From Nodosilinea sp. FACHB-131 (GTDB lineage: Bacteria > Cyanobacteriota > Cyanobacteriia > Phormidesmidales > Phormidesmidaceae): a stretch of 64,000 nucleotides of DNA. The notes under the pieces are model-generated. The model was not told where the DNA came from, did no database searches, and saw only the letters and a program-made list of their open reading frames with translations. The translations under genes were made by a program, and so were the position numbers. Of the stretch, positions 16,987-25,643 are shown piece by piece (within the stretch, counting starts at the first letter, position 1; every line of letters begins with the position of its first letter). The stretch covers positions 124,001 to 188,000 of the forward strand of contig NZ_JACJOF010000025.1 of NCBI RefSeq assembly GCF_014695395.1. The letters are read 5' to 3'.

Positions 16987-17655
16987 ATGCCATCCTTACT
17001 TGCCTATCTTGTTGCGATCGCGGCACTAGACAGCCTCAACCCCACTACTACAGCAGTCCAAATGTATCTGCTCAGTACACCCAAGCCAGTTCCTCGCTCA
17101 GTTTCGTTTATTACAGGAGTATTCATTACTTATTGGACAGCTGGATTGGTAGTAGCATTTGGAGCAAGTCGGTTGACTATCAATTTACCAAATCTGCCAC
17201 CTTTACTGATATACACGTTGCAACTGGTCATTGGCGTCGTTTTATTAATAGTGGGTTGGAATCTTAATCGGTTTTCGGCCGATCCCCAAGAAGCTAAACG
17301 CCCTGCTCAATTAACAATCGCCCAAACCTTCCTATTTGGTAGCGCTGCAACGCTTTGGGATTTTCCAACTGCACTGCCTTATTTAGCAGCGATCGAGCGA
17401 ATTGTGCGATCGCAGGTTGATCTCTTCACCACAATAAGTATTCTAGCAATCTATAACGCGATCTTTGTCTTTCCACTAATTGCTCTATTAGGGCTCTATA
17501 TCTGCCTAGGTGACCATAGTGCTAACTTAATCCAAGCAACTAATCGCTCAGTGCAAAAATGGGGACACAAAATATTGCGAGTCCTATTAATTGGACTAGG
17601 TATTCTCCTAATTGCAGACTGCATTGCTTTTTCCCTAGGCCATCCAATTTTCTGA
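16987..17655 (+). CDS. GAP/Sap family multi-pass membrane protein
   Basis: A 222-residue protein with six predicted membrane segments and little outside them. The start (MPSLLAYLVAIAALDSLNP) and the later FGSAATLWDFPTALPYLAAI fit the GAP (sulfolipid-addressing, LysE-like) family; related proteins help export glycolipids in mycobacteria. It begins 20 bases after devC and precedes devA, so it interrupts the usual devB-devC-devA order. I infer an accessory role in delivering a lipid substrate to the pump. Confidence in the family is moderate. Confidence 0.65.
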   Translation: MPSLLAYLVAIAALDSLNPTTTAVQMYLLSTPKPVPRSVSFITGVFITYWTAGLVVAFGASRLTINLPNLPPLLIYTLQLVIGVVLLIVGWNLNRFSADPQEAKRPAQLTIAQTFLFGSAATLWDFPTALPYLAAIERIVRSQVDLFTTISILAIYNAIFVFPLIALLGLYICLGDHSANLIQATNRSVQKWGHKILRVLLIGLGILLIADCIAFSLGHPIF

Positions 17656-17777
17656 TCGCTTATACCAATGTAATTCGGGCTTACAAATAATACTTTCTTG
17701 CCCTGCAAAGCTTTCAGACTCCTACTGGATGCAGCTTCACAAAAAATTAATATTACCCATACACAAGAACAAATGCA

Positions 17778-18518
17778 ATGATTCAATCTTGGCAGTCAGG
17801 TCAATCTCACTTAACAGCAGCAGAACCAGTTATTTCTGCTCGGCAGCTTAATCACTACTTTGGCAGCGGCGAACTCCGCAAACAAGCCTTGTTTGACATC
17901 AATTTAGATATTTATGCAGGCGAAATCATTATCATGACTGGTCCCTCTGGCTCTGGTAAAACTACCCTGCTAACGCTGATGGGCGGATTACGATCGGCGC
18001 AAGAAGGCAGTCTCAAGATTCTCGGTCAAGAATTGTATGATGCCAACAAACAACAATTGACTCAACTTCGCCGCAACATTGGCTATATTTTTCAGGCACA
18101 TAATCTATTGACATTTCTGACTGCCAAACAAAATGTGCGAATGTCTCTAGAACTGCATGACGAAATGTTCGATCGCGACATCGATGAAATGAGCGTTGCC
18201 ATGCTAAACGCAGTAGGGCTGCAACAGCGGGTAGACTATTATGCTGATAGCTTATCGGGTGGACAAAAACAGCGAGTTGCGATCGCCCGTGCGTTAGCAA
18301 GTCAACCCAAAATTGTATTAGCTGATGAACCCACAGCCGCTCTAGACAAGAAATCTGGGCGTGATGCTGTAGAGATTATGCAAAAACTTGCTAAAGAGCA
18401 GGGCTGCACCATCTTATTAGTCACCCACGACAACCGCATTTTAGACATCGCCGATCGCATCGTTTATATGGAAGATGGCCGCTTGGCGGATAACCCGGAG
18501 ACTGCGATCACGAATTAG
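17778..18518 (+). CDS. devA: DevA-type ABC exporter ATP-binding protein
   Basis: A 246-residue ATPase of the MacB/LolD class. It has Walker A (GPSGSGKTT), the Q-loop (YIFQAHNLL), the signature LSGGQKQRVAIARAL, Walker B (IVLADEPTAALD) and the switch histidine (LLVTHDNRI), so it should be active. It completes the devBC pump despite the intervening GAP-family gene. The 120-base gap to that gene holds no obvious terminator, so one transcript is likely. Confidence 0.92.
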   Translation: MIQSWQSGQSHLTAAEPVISARQLNHYFGSGELRKQALFDINLDIYAGEIIIMTGPSGSGKTTLLTLMGGLRSAQEGSLKILGQELYDANKQQLTQLRRNIGYIFQAHNLLTFLTAKQNVRMSLELHDEMFDRDIDEMSVAMLNAVGLQQRVDYYADSLSGGQKQRVAIARALASQPKIVLADEPTAALDKKSGRDAVEIMQKLAKEQGCTILLVTHDNRILDIADRIVYMEDGRLADNPETAITN

Positions 18519-18601
18519 ATATCTACCTTACCTAGATGGTTTGCGGTGGATTGTCACAAATCAGTTCAGGCGTTTGAATTTACCAAACCAGCTGGAGTTT
18601 T

Positions 18602-20347
18602 ATGATGTCCTGGCATCAATGGCGTAAATTTTGGTTGGGTTCTGGTGTCACGCGCTTCAAAAAACGCTCTGGACCGTGGACCTCATTGATCAGTAGGTGC
18701 GGACAGTTATTTGGAATTGGCTGCCTTTCTACTCTGCTGTACCCTGCTACAACCGTTGCGGCAGAGCAAGTTTCTTTGTTTTATGGCCCGTTTGAGTTTT
18801 CCATCTCCGTGTCATCCCTAGAGAGATTTGCACGAGAAGGCACCGTTGATAGCGAACTAGCAGCATACGCCAAACATGCCAAACCCGAAGAAATAGCAGA
18901 GTTTCGGCAAATCCTCAGCTATCGCCTTAATTTAGGTGTAGTACCCGTCTCTCAATTTCTCTATTCCTCGTTTGGAGAAATCTCCTTAAGATTTTTAGGC
19001 AACTTGATTCAAACGGAGGCACATCAAAATGGCTTCTATGCGCTCCGAGCTTCGCTGATTCTAGCAGCAGCAGATCCAGAGGGACTTACACTGCTCAATG
19101 TTCTAAAGAAGTTTCCCACGCGAACCATGCGAATCAATTCAGAATTTGCCCTTGAGATGGTTCGCGGCTTTACAGACTTATATCACCAGACGCAGCAAGC
19201 TACCACACTGATAGAGCGCCAGTTTGATGCCGAAGCAAAAACTGAGCCTGCAATCAATCCCGATCTAGCTCCTAAGTTGGATCAGCCAGGTGAGTGGAAA
19301 TGGACACAAGAAACTCTGACCCTTGACGATCGTCGCCGTCAACGCCGATTCGTTGTTGATCTCTATCGCCCTCAGCGTCCAGATTCAGTTTCAACCCTCA
19401 TTATCTCTCCTGGACTGTGGGCAAGTCGATCAAACTTTGCTGAATTGGCTCAACATCTCGCGTCCCATGGTTTTGCGGTTGTTGTGATGGATCATCCCGG
19501 TAGTAATCGGCAACAATTGGAAGCCTTACTGGCAGGTAGAGCCAGGGAGGTGGTCAGAACCTCTGAATTCATTGATCGCCCTCTAGATGTGAGCTACTTG
19601 CTAGATGAGCTACAGCGTCGCACTCAAACGCCAGTCTCAGGGCAGGGAACGCTGAACTTACAAAGCGTAGGAATAATTGGACACTCATTTGGAGGATACA
19701 CTGCGCTGGCGCTGGCAGGCGCAACGTTCGATTTAGCATCTCTGCGGCAGGAGTGCGAGTCGAGTCAAATCAATCTCAACGTTGGCAACATCTCACTGCT
19801 ACTCCAGTGTTCAGCCATTGGTCTATCTCCTCAAGCCGTAAACCGTTTACGCGATCCACGGGTCCAGGCAGTTGTTGCACTGAATCCGATCGGTAGCCAG
19901 ATTTTTGGGCCGCAAGGAATAGGCCAACTTCAGGTGCCAGTTATGCTGGTTAGCGGCAGTGAAGATGCGATCGCTCCTGCACTATTAGAACAGATTTGCC
20001 CCTTCACCTGGCTAACCACCCCTAATCAGTATTTAGTTCTGATTCAGAAGGGATCTCACACCTATGCCAGTGCGAACACTAATCAAAATGATCCATTCAA
20101 CGCACCTGAGTTAGCAGGCCCCGATCCAGCTCTGGCCTATCGCTATCTCAACACAATGACCCTTGCCTTTGCAAAAAATCATCTGGCGGCTGCGCCTGTC
20201 TCTGCTTCCTTTTTACAAGCATCCTACGTCCGCTCGATTAGTCAGCCTCCGCTTCCTCTCAAACTAGTGCGCTCGCTCGACGAACCTGAGGTTGCTCAGG
20301 CGATGACTCAACTATGTCCACGTCCAACCGTTGCTCAAAATCCCTAG
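18602..20347 (+). CDS. Alpha/beta hydrolase with N-terminal DUF1400
   Basis: A 581-residue exported hydrolase. A signal-like hydrophobic stretch near residues 38-57 precedes DUF1400, a cyanobacterial domain (YGPFEFSISVSSLERFAREG, LGNLIQTEAHQNG). The catalytic half has the nucleophile elbow GHSFGGYTAL, an oxyanion-like HPGSNRQQ region, and a likely acid and His at GSEDAIAP and KGSHTY. Relatives resemble lipases or platelet-activating-factor acetylhydrolase. It lies 83 bases after devA in the same direction, which suggests processing of the exported, perhaps lipid, product. GGAG six bases upstream supports the first ATG. Confidence 0.85.
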   Translation: MMSWHQWRKFWLGSGVTRFKKRSGPWTSLISRCGQLFGIGCLSTLLYPATTVAAEQVSLFYGPFEFSISVSSLERFAREGTVDSELAAYAKHAKPEEIAEFRQILSYRLNLGVVPVSQFLYSSFGEISLRFLGNLIQTEAHQNGFYALRASLILAAADPEGLTLLNVLKKFPTRTMRINSEFALEMVRGFTDLYHQTQQATTLIERQFDAEAKTEPAINPDLAPKLDQPGEWKWTQETLTLDDRRRQRRFVVDLYRPQRPDSVSTLIISPGLWASRSNFAELAQHLASHGFAVVVMDHPGSNRQQLEALLAGRAREVVRTSEFIDRPLDVSYLLDELQRRTQTPVSGQGTLNLQSVGIIGHSFGGYTALALAGATFDLASLRQECESSQINLNVGNISLLLQCSAIGLSPQAVNRLRDPRVQAVVALNPIGSQIFGPQGIGQLQVPVMLVSGSEDAIAPALLEQICPFTWLTTPNQYLVLIQKGSHTYASANTNQNDPFNAPELAGPDPALAYRYLNTMTLAFAKNHLAAAPVSASFLQASYVRSISQPPLPLKLVRSLDEPEVAQAMTQLCPRPTVAQNP

Positions 20348-20446
20348 CCTCTAGTGGCAATGTATACCTTGACGACCATTACTCCCACAGCGAAGGTGCA
20401 TGCGAATCACAATGTAGGCATTAGAATCTTCCGAAATTGTTCCATG

Positions 20447-21478
20447 CTAATTAAGAGGGGTCAAAAAACTTAGATAGCTCTCCAAAATAGCCGCCGCCGC
20501 CACAGGGCCTCGAATAGTAGATAAACGCGCATCTAAAAAAAAGACTCGCTCGGCCTGAGAAGCTGGCATTTGACTTAGTATAGGAACGCTATTCCACTCC
20601 TGCTGTATTTTTTCCCATCCCTGAGCATCGCTTTTTTCGGCATCATTCCAAGCAACGACAATAGTGATATCAGATTCTAGCTGCGGTAAGATTTCAAGCG
20701 AGATTGTAGGGTTGTTAGAAAGAACTGATTTTGTGTCTACAAGCTGAAAGGTGAGTTGCTCAAGCAGTCTTGAAAACACGGTATCGTTGTAAGGATAAAT
20801 CGCTTGAGATAAGCTTCCAGAACTGATCAGCAATACCCGAGGATATTTGCTTGCAGCTGAGGCCAACTGAGCCCGGGCAGCCGAGACTTTGGCTTCATAG
20901 TCAGCCTTGATCTGCTGTAACTGCTTTGGTTTATCTAAGGTTTTGCTGACAATTTCAACACTGTGCTGCCAACCGTCCTTGCTATCGTCGACCAATACCG
21001 TTGGCGCAATTTTAGATAATAAACCATACTTGCCCTGGGTGCCCTGCCAGCCCTCACCTAAAATCAAGTCTGGCTGCAATTGAGCGATCGCCTCTAGAGA
21101 AGGGCTGTGGCGATCGCCCAAATTAACCGGCTGGCCGGTTAATCGATTTCCCAGATAAGGAATCTGTTGCTTGGGGTTGTCAAATTTAGGCCGTTGCAAC
21201 ATATCTTTGGTCACATCGGCAGCAGCATATCCCGCTGGCTCTACGCCTAGGGCCAGCATCATATCTAGAATGTAGGGGCTGAGGGCAACGATGGTAAAAG
21301 GCTGTCCGCAAATCTCTGTCTGCCCAGCATCATGGGCAATCATTCGACAATCTGGAGAAACGCTCGCAGAACTTTGAGATGGGTTGTTTGATGGTAGACG
21401 ATAGCTACAGCCCCAACTCAATAGTAGAGCTAGACAAAATAGCAAAAAAGGCTTAAAAATTCGACAACTAGCAATCAT
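20447..21478 (-). CDS. Iron-siderophore ABC transporter substrate-binding lipoprotein
   Basis: A 343-residue periplasmic binding protein of the FecB/FhuD class. A hydrophobic N-terminus ends at the lipobox LSWGC with Cys24. The body shows FTIVALSPYILDMMLALGVEP, LEAIAQLQPDLILGEGWQG and the C-terminal RLSTIRGPVAAAAILESYL. It is a distant paralogue of the protein at 6484 and has the same position after a TonB receptor. It should accept a ferric siderophore; permease and ATPase genes are absent here. It ends about 100 bases from the convergent hydrolase gene. Confidence 0.88.
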   Translation of the reverse strand: MIASCRIFKPFLLFCLALLLSWGCSYRLPSNNPSQSSASVSPDCRMIAHDAGQTEICGQPFTIVALSPYILDMMLALGVEPAGYAAADVTKDMLQRPKFDNPKQQIPYLGNRLTGQPVNLGDRHSPSLEAIAQLQPDLILGEGWQGTQGKYGLLSKIAPTVLVDDSKDGWQHSVEIVSKTLDKPKQLQQIKADYEAKVSAARAQLASAASKYPRVLLISSGSLSQAIYPYNDTVFSRLLEQLTFQLVDTKSVLSNNPTISLEILPQLESDITIVVAWNDAEKSDAQGWEKIQQEWNSVPILSQMPASQAERVFFLDARLSTIRGPVAAAAILESYLSFLTPLN

Positions 21479-21540
21479 TAATTTAGTTAATTTACCAGGT
21501 GAATCTAGAGAAAAAGCTTAGGGATATCCCAGGTTTGTGG

Positions 21541-21632
21541 CCCTCTCCCTAAATCCCTCTCCCTGGGGGAGAGGGACTTTGAAGTTTGGCTTCCCTTCTC
21601 CCTAAGAGAGAAGGGGTTGGGGGATGAGAGAG
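21541..21632. repeat. Double-hairpin dispersed repeat, second copy
   Basis: CCCTCTCCC/GGGAGAGGG followed by CCCTTCTCCC and GAGAGAAGGG form two hairpins joined by ACTTTGAAGTTTGGCTT. It is related to 7562-7642 and has the same position between receptor and binding-protein genes. Confidence 0.8.
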
Positions 21633-21705
21633 GTTGGCAAAAGTGGTATGCACTCAGGACATTTCCCCAGGGTTTACAGACATCCCTGCTCAGCACTATT
21701 ACTCC

Positions 21706-24366
21706 CTAAAACGTTGTCCGGTAGCTGAGACTCATCGTTCGGCCCTGGCCCGCTCGATTGTCGCTGCTAGAGAAGGGGGCGAAGTACTGAGAATACACCG
21801 GGTAATACTGGGTATTCAGTAGATTTTGAATGCCCAGCGTTAGCTCTCCATTCCCAAGGCGAACGCCACTCAAGAGGTCAAGGGTGATGTAGCTATTAAT
21901 AGGGGCATCATCGGCACCGGCATTAAAGCCGCGATCGCGGTTACCAGAAAACAGCAGCTGCAACCGATTCCGCCAGCCCGGCAGGGTTTCGTTCTCCACG
22001 TAAGCAGTCAGCTTAAACGGCGGCACGATCAGGCTATTAAGCGCCGTAAAATCCCCATCTTCGTCAGCATCATCTTCACCCTCTAGCCAGGCGGCAGTGC
22101 CTCCTAGGCTCCAGCGATCGCTGGGTTGCCAGTCAAGGGCACCTTCTATCCCATAGACCCGTTGGGGCGATCGCACGGTTTGCAGGGGGCCATCATCCAC
22201 TACGGCAAATCTTGTGCCCAAACTGGAGTAGTTATAAAATGCGGCTAAAGACGCCTGCACGGTGTTCCAGTTGCCCCGCAGGCCGATTTCGTAGTTATCG
22301 ACCTTTTGGGGCTGGGTCAAATCAATGCCGCTTTCAACGGCAAAGCCAGCAGGGGCAAAGCGCAGCACCCGGCCAATATCGGGTAGTGAAAAGCCCTGGG
22401 AAAAGCTGGCAAATGCCGTCAAGTTATCCACAACTTCGTAGGCTAAGCCCAGATTGAAGACCACATCGTCCGCAGTCAGCGTGCCGCCTTCAATGCTGTT
22501 GCCGTCATAGGTGGTGTAGTCGTCGGTATCAATATTGAGGTTGACATACCGTGCCCCGCCGCTGAGGGTGAGGCGATCGACAACATCCCACTGCAACTGA
22601 GCAAAAATGCCCAGGTCGTTTAAGCGGTAGGGAGGGACAAAATCGACCTCACCAATTTTGCGAAAAACCAGTCCGCCGCTGGCGTCAAACTCATCGGGGG
22701 CAAATAGGTTAAACCGCTGAGAACTGTCCTCTCGCACATAGTCGACTCCCCAGAGCAAGCTCAGGGTATCTTCAGGATTAAACGACGTATTGACCTGAAG
22801 TCGGCCCCCCCACTGCTGAGTACTCCCAGGGGATTGGGAGATAATGCCAAAAAACTCCCGGAGATCGGTGGGTAGGCCGCCCACAAACTCATAGTTGCGG
22901 AAAAACACCTGCCCCGAAACCTCACTGTTGAGCAAGTCATCATGGAAGTACTGGAGGGTGAGGTTCGTGGTTTCTAGAGAGGCCTCATTGGGGGCATCAA
23001 TAATTTGAGTGCCTGCCGGTAGTTCAATAGCTCGGGCTTTCTGCACCCCCGCAATATTGTCCACCTCAGGGTCACTGATATAGGAGACGTTCTGAATTTG
23101 GCTGAAGTGGTTAAAGGTGAAATTCAACCGCTGCGTTGGGCTAAGCTCTCCCCCTAGCCGAATCAACAGGTTCACCTCGTCTGTCTCGGCGTTGGTTAAG
23201 TCGCTGGGGATGCGATCGCCCTCCGCGTCGTAATACACCCCGCGCGAGGTGTAAGACAGACTGCCCAAGATGCTGGCTGTCTCTGTCGCCGCTGAGACTG
23301 AGTAAAGTGCGTTATAGCCAAACCCATCCCCAGTCAGAAAGGCCTCGTTGAAGGCGGCACTGCCACCGATGTCGATCGTCTGGCTCACGGGACTCGCATC
23401 CGGTTGCCGCGTGATGATGTTGATTGAACCGCCTGTGGCCTGCCCACCATAGATCGCGTTGGGACCACGGACCACTTCAATCCGTTCAACCGAGCGCGGA
23501 TCAATCGTGGTCAGCGCGGCGGGGACAGAGCCCAAGTTGCTGTTTTGGGGAATGCCGTCAATCAACACCGAAATTTCGCGTCCCCGTAGGGTTTGCCCAA
23601 AGGTGTTGGTGCGTCCGGTGGGGGCACTAAAGCCAGGGACGAGCTGAGACAAAATATCCCCCAGGTCCTCGCTGAACCGGGTTTGTTGCTCAATGTCTTC
23701 CTGGGTAATCACGGTGACAGAGCGAGGAATGTTCTGTAACTCTTCTTCAGTTCGAGTCGCAGTTACCACCAGCTGAATAGCCTCCTCGGTCGCTTCGGTC
23801 TCAGTCACCAACCCAGGGGTGATGGCCAAAACTAGGCCCTGGGCAGCCGGGCTGACTGCCACACTGGGCGGGGCACTGTCGCCGGTAATAGAAACTCGCA
23901 CTTGATTATCTGGCAGCCCCGTAACGCTGACAAAGGCAATGCCCGCCGTTGAGCTGGCCTGCTGAAACTCGCCCCCGTCGGGCAGGGTCAGCACCGCATT
24001 GGGGATATCGATAATTAGGGCGTTGCCGAGCGATCGCGTGGTGGGTGCCGACAGCTCACCCGCCGCCGTCTCCAGCACCACCTGCAACCCCGCCTCGGTC
24101 GACTCTACCCGCACCCCAGTAATTTGCACCGTGGCCTGGGCGATTTGGGTTATCCATTCGTCTACGGTAGCGGCGGGGTGGCGGGTGGATGGGTGGATGG
24201 GTAAGGGGGTGGATGGGTAGGTGAGTTGTGCGGACTCATCCACTCGCCCACCCACCCACTCATCCACATTCTCATCGTTCGCTTGGGCCGCCAGCGGTTG
24301 AGCCAGGGCTGCGATCGCCCCTACCATGCCAACCCATATGCTCCATCCGCTCCGCTGCTGAGTCAT
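21706..24366 (-). CDS. TonB-dependent siderophore receptor with AMIN domain
   Basis: An 886-residue outer-membrane receptor. The ATG at 24364-24366 follows GAAGGAT, and a signal peptide ending near AAQAND follows. Residues about 32-63 are an insert encoded by an octamer-armed element (VDEWVGGRVDE, PLPIHPSTRHP). Then come the AMIN domain (ITGVRVESTEAG, NALIIDIPNAVL), the plug (IQLVVTATRTEEELQNIPRS, VERIEVVRGPNAIYGGQATGG) and the barrel ending YRTTF. The insert lies between signal peptide and AMIN domain, where it should do little harm. The plug differs clearly from the first receptor, suggesting a different siderophore. Confidence 0.92.
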   Translation of the reverse strand: MTQQRSGWSIWVGMVGAIAALAQPLAAQANDENVDEWVGGRVDESAQLTYPSTPLPIHPSTRHPAATVDEWITQIAQATVQITGVRVESTEAGLQVVLETAAGELSAPTTRSLGNALIIDIPNAVLTLPDGGEFQQASSTAGIAFVSVTGLPDNQVRVSITGDSAPPSVAVSPAAQGLVLAITPGLVTETEATEEAIQLVVTATRTEEELQNIPRSVTVITQEDIEQQTRFSEDLGDILSQLVPGFSAPTGRTNTFGQTLRGREISVLIDGIPQNSNLGSVPAALTTIDPRSVERIEVVRGPNAIYGGQATGGSINIITRQPDASPVSQTIDIGGSAAFNEAFLTGDGFGYNALYSVSAATETASILGSLSYTSRGVYYDAEGDRIPSDLTNAETDEVNLLIRLGGELSPTQRLNFTFNHFSQIQNVSYISDPEVDNIAGVQKARAIELPAGTQIIDAPNEASLETTNLTLQYFHDDLLNSEVSGQVFFRNYEFVGGLPTDLREFFGIISQSPGSTQQWGGRLQVNTSFNPEDTLSLLWGVDYVREDSSQRFNLFAPDEFDASGGLVFRKIGEVDFVPPYRLNDLGIFAQLQWDVVDRLTLSGGARYVNLNIDTDDYTTYDGNSIEGGTLTADDVVFNLGLAYEVVDNLTAFASFSQGFSLPDIGRVLRFAPAGFAVESGIDLTQPQKVDNYEIGLRGNWNTVQASLAAFYNYSSLGTRFAVVDDGPLQTVRSPQRVYGIEGALDWQPSDRWSLGGTAAWLEGEDDADEDGDFTALNSLIVPPFKLTAYVENETLPGWRNRLQLLFSGNRDRGFNAGADDAPINSYITLDLLSGVRLGNGELTLGIQNLLNTQYYPVYSQYFAPFSSSDNRAGQGRTMSLSYRTTF
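24176..24268. repeat. Octamer-armed inverted element, copy 2 (inside the receptor gene)
   Basis: G-rich arm GGGTGGATGGGTGGATGGGT (about 24176-24226), a short spacer, then a C-rich arm CACTCGCCCACCCACCCACT (about 24238-24268). It lies wholly inside the receptor gene and keeps its frame. Confidence 0.85.
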
Positions 24367-24399
24367 ATCCTTCACACCACCGTTCAAGTATTCAATAGG

Positions 24400-24424
24400 C
24401 TAGATGAGAATAGCTTTCATCTAG
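24400..24424. promoter_or_regulatory. Inverted repeat upstream of the second receptor, possible Fur site
   Basis: CTAGATGA and TCATCTAG form perfect eight-base arms around GAATAGCTT. The left arm joins a TGAGAAT core like that near the other iron genes. It lies 34-58 bases upstream of the receptor start, where a repressor would block the promoter. Confidence 0.4.
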
Positions 24425-24483
24425 GTATAGGAACTTTAGGGCGAAAGGGGCGATCGCGTCTGCCTGGGCACGGAACAATTCAG

Positions 24484-25470
24484 TCACAGCACGGAATTTT
24501 TGAAAGCTTTGGGGCTGACGCCAAACTCGCGCTTGAAGGCGGCGGCAAAGTGCCCCGCATGGCTGTAGCCCACTTGATAGGTGACCTCGGCCACGCTCAT
24601 CTCAGTGTCTTGCAATAGCTGCCGTGCTTTGATCAGGCGCTGCTGTCGCAGATAGCCAAATACCGTCGTACCCAACACTTGGCGAAAGCCGCGCTTCAAG
24701 GTGCAGTCGTTGAGACCCACAGCCCGGGCCAGCTCCAGCAGTGACAGGGGATCGTCCAGGCGTTGGGCAACGAGATCTCTGGCCTGGTAGATGCGGTCAA
24801 CATCTGAGGGCTTCAGCCGCTGAGCCAGCCGAGAGGGGCCAGCCTCTAGCCACTGAGCCGTTTGCAGGGCAATCAGCTCCAACGCTTTTCCTTCTAGGTA
24901 AACCTGTTGAATGGAGCCGGTGTAGGGGCAGTTGAGAATTTGCTGAAGCACGAACTGGATATTCGGCGCGATCGCCCCTAGAGACTGGTGCCACAAATCT
25001 GGCTTTTGGTTAACTACCCCTTGCAGTTCAGTTGGAATCAGCGCCAGTTGCTCGGAATTAAAGTCTGCCATAGCCGCAGGTGCGCGCAGGTGCAGGTCAA
25101 TTTTTAGCAGTCGGCCCCGGTGGGGCCATTCTGTGGTGTCAGCATAGGTACGATTCGGTGCTACTTGAACAAAACTCGCCTGGGCTAGGGCCGAGCCAGA
25201 CAAATCTTCCGCTGCAGCCGTTGCGATATTAAAGCCAAACTCTAGGGTCAGGCCTTCGGGTTCGGGGAGCAGCTCTTCGATCAACGTATCTTGCAGCCAG
25301 TAGTCGCGAATCAACAAATTAAGACCGTGGTTGAAGTTAAGCGATCGCTTATAGCCCCGGCTTCCCGCTTGGGACGATGGAATTACCAGCTCGTAGTTGC
25401 TGAGCGCTGACGGGTAAGCCTTGGCAGATAACGATACCGGGTGGTCTTTTTCTGAAAGCAAGATAGCCAT
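24484..25470 (-). CDS. AraC family transcriptional regulator (PchR-like)
   Basis: A 328-residue paralogue of the regulator at 10517. The N-terminal half should sense a ligand, probably ferric siderophore. The C-terminal half has two helix-turn-helix motifs (LLELARAVGLNDCTLKRGF and VAEVTYQVGYSHAGHFAAAF) and ends in the typical FGVSPKAFKNS. The two regulators share the block RGFRQVLGTTVFGYL. It lies about 120 bases upstream of the receptor gene in the same direction, the same order as in the first cassette, and a candidate Fur box precedes it. Confidence 0.88.
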   Translation of the reverse strand: MAILLSEKDHPVSLSAKAYPSALSNYELVIPSSQAGSRGYKRSLNFNHGLNLLIRDYWLQDTLIEELLPEPEGLTLEFGFNIATAAAEDLSGSALAQASFVQVAPNRTYADTTEWPHRGRLLKIDLHLRAPAAMADFNSEQLALIPTELQGVVNQKPDLWHQSLGAIAPNIQFVLQQILNCPYTGSIQQVYLEGKALELIALQTAQWLEAGPSRLAQRLKPSDVDRIYQARDLVAQRLDDPLSLLELARAVGLNDCTLKRGFRQVLGTTVFGYLRQQRLIKARQLLQDTEMSVAEVTYQVGYSHAGHFAAAFKREFGVSPKAFKNSVL

Positions 25471-25517
25471 AGGGATGAAAGCGGCGCGCCCACAGGAGTT
25501 CAGGAACTGTAATCAGC

Positions 25518-25540
25518 AAATAAGACTTATTCTCATTTAT
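25518..25540. promoter_or_regulatory. Possible Fur box upstream of the second AraC regulator
   Basis: AATAAG and CTTATT form a perfect 6-1-6 palindrome at 25519-25531, continuing into TCTCATTTATT, which on the other strand gives AATGAGAATAAG. It lies about 50-70 bases upstream of the start at 25470. AT-rich overlapping hexamers of this kind fit iron-regulated promoters. Confidence 0.45.
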
Positions 25541-25643
25541 TGATTTGATTCTGGCAAGCGGCTCAACCACCTCAATTAGGGCAATTCAAACCAGTCCGCT
25601 ATCCTGGCTGAACTGGGGATGCAGCCTTGGCGTAGTTTCAGAA

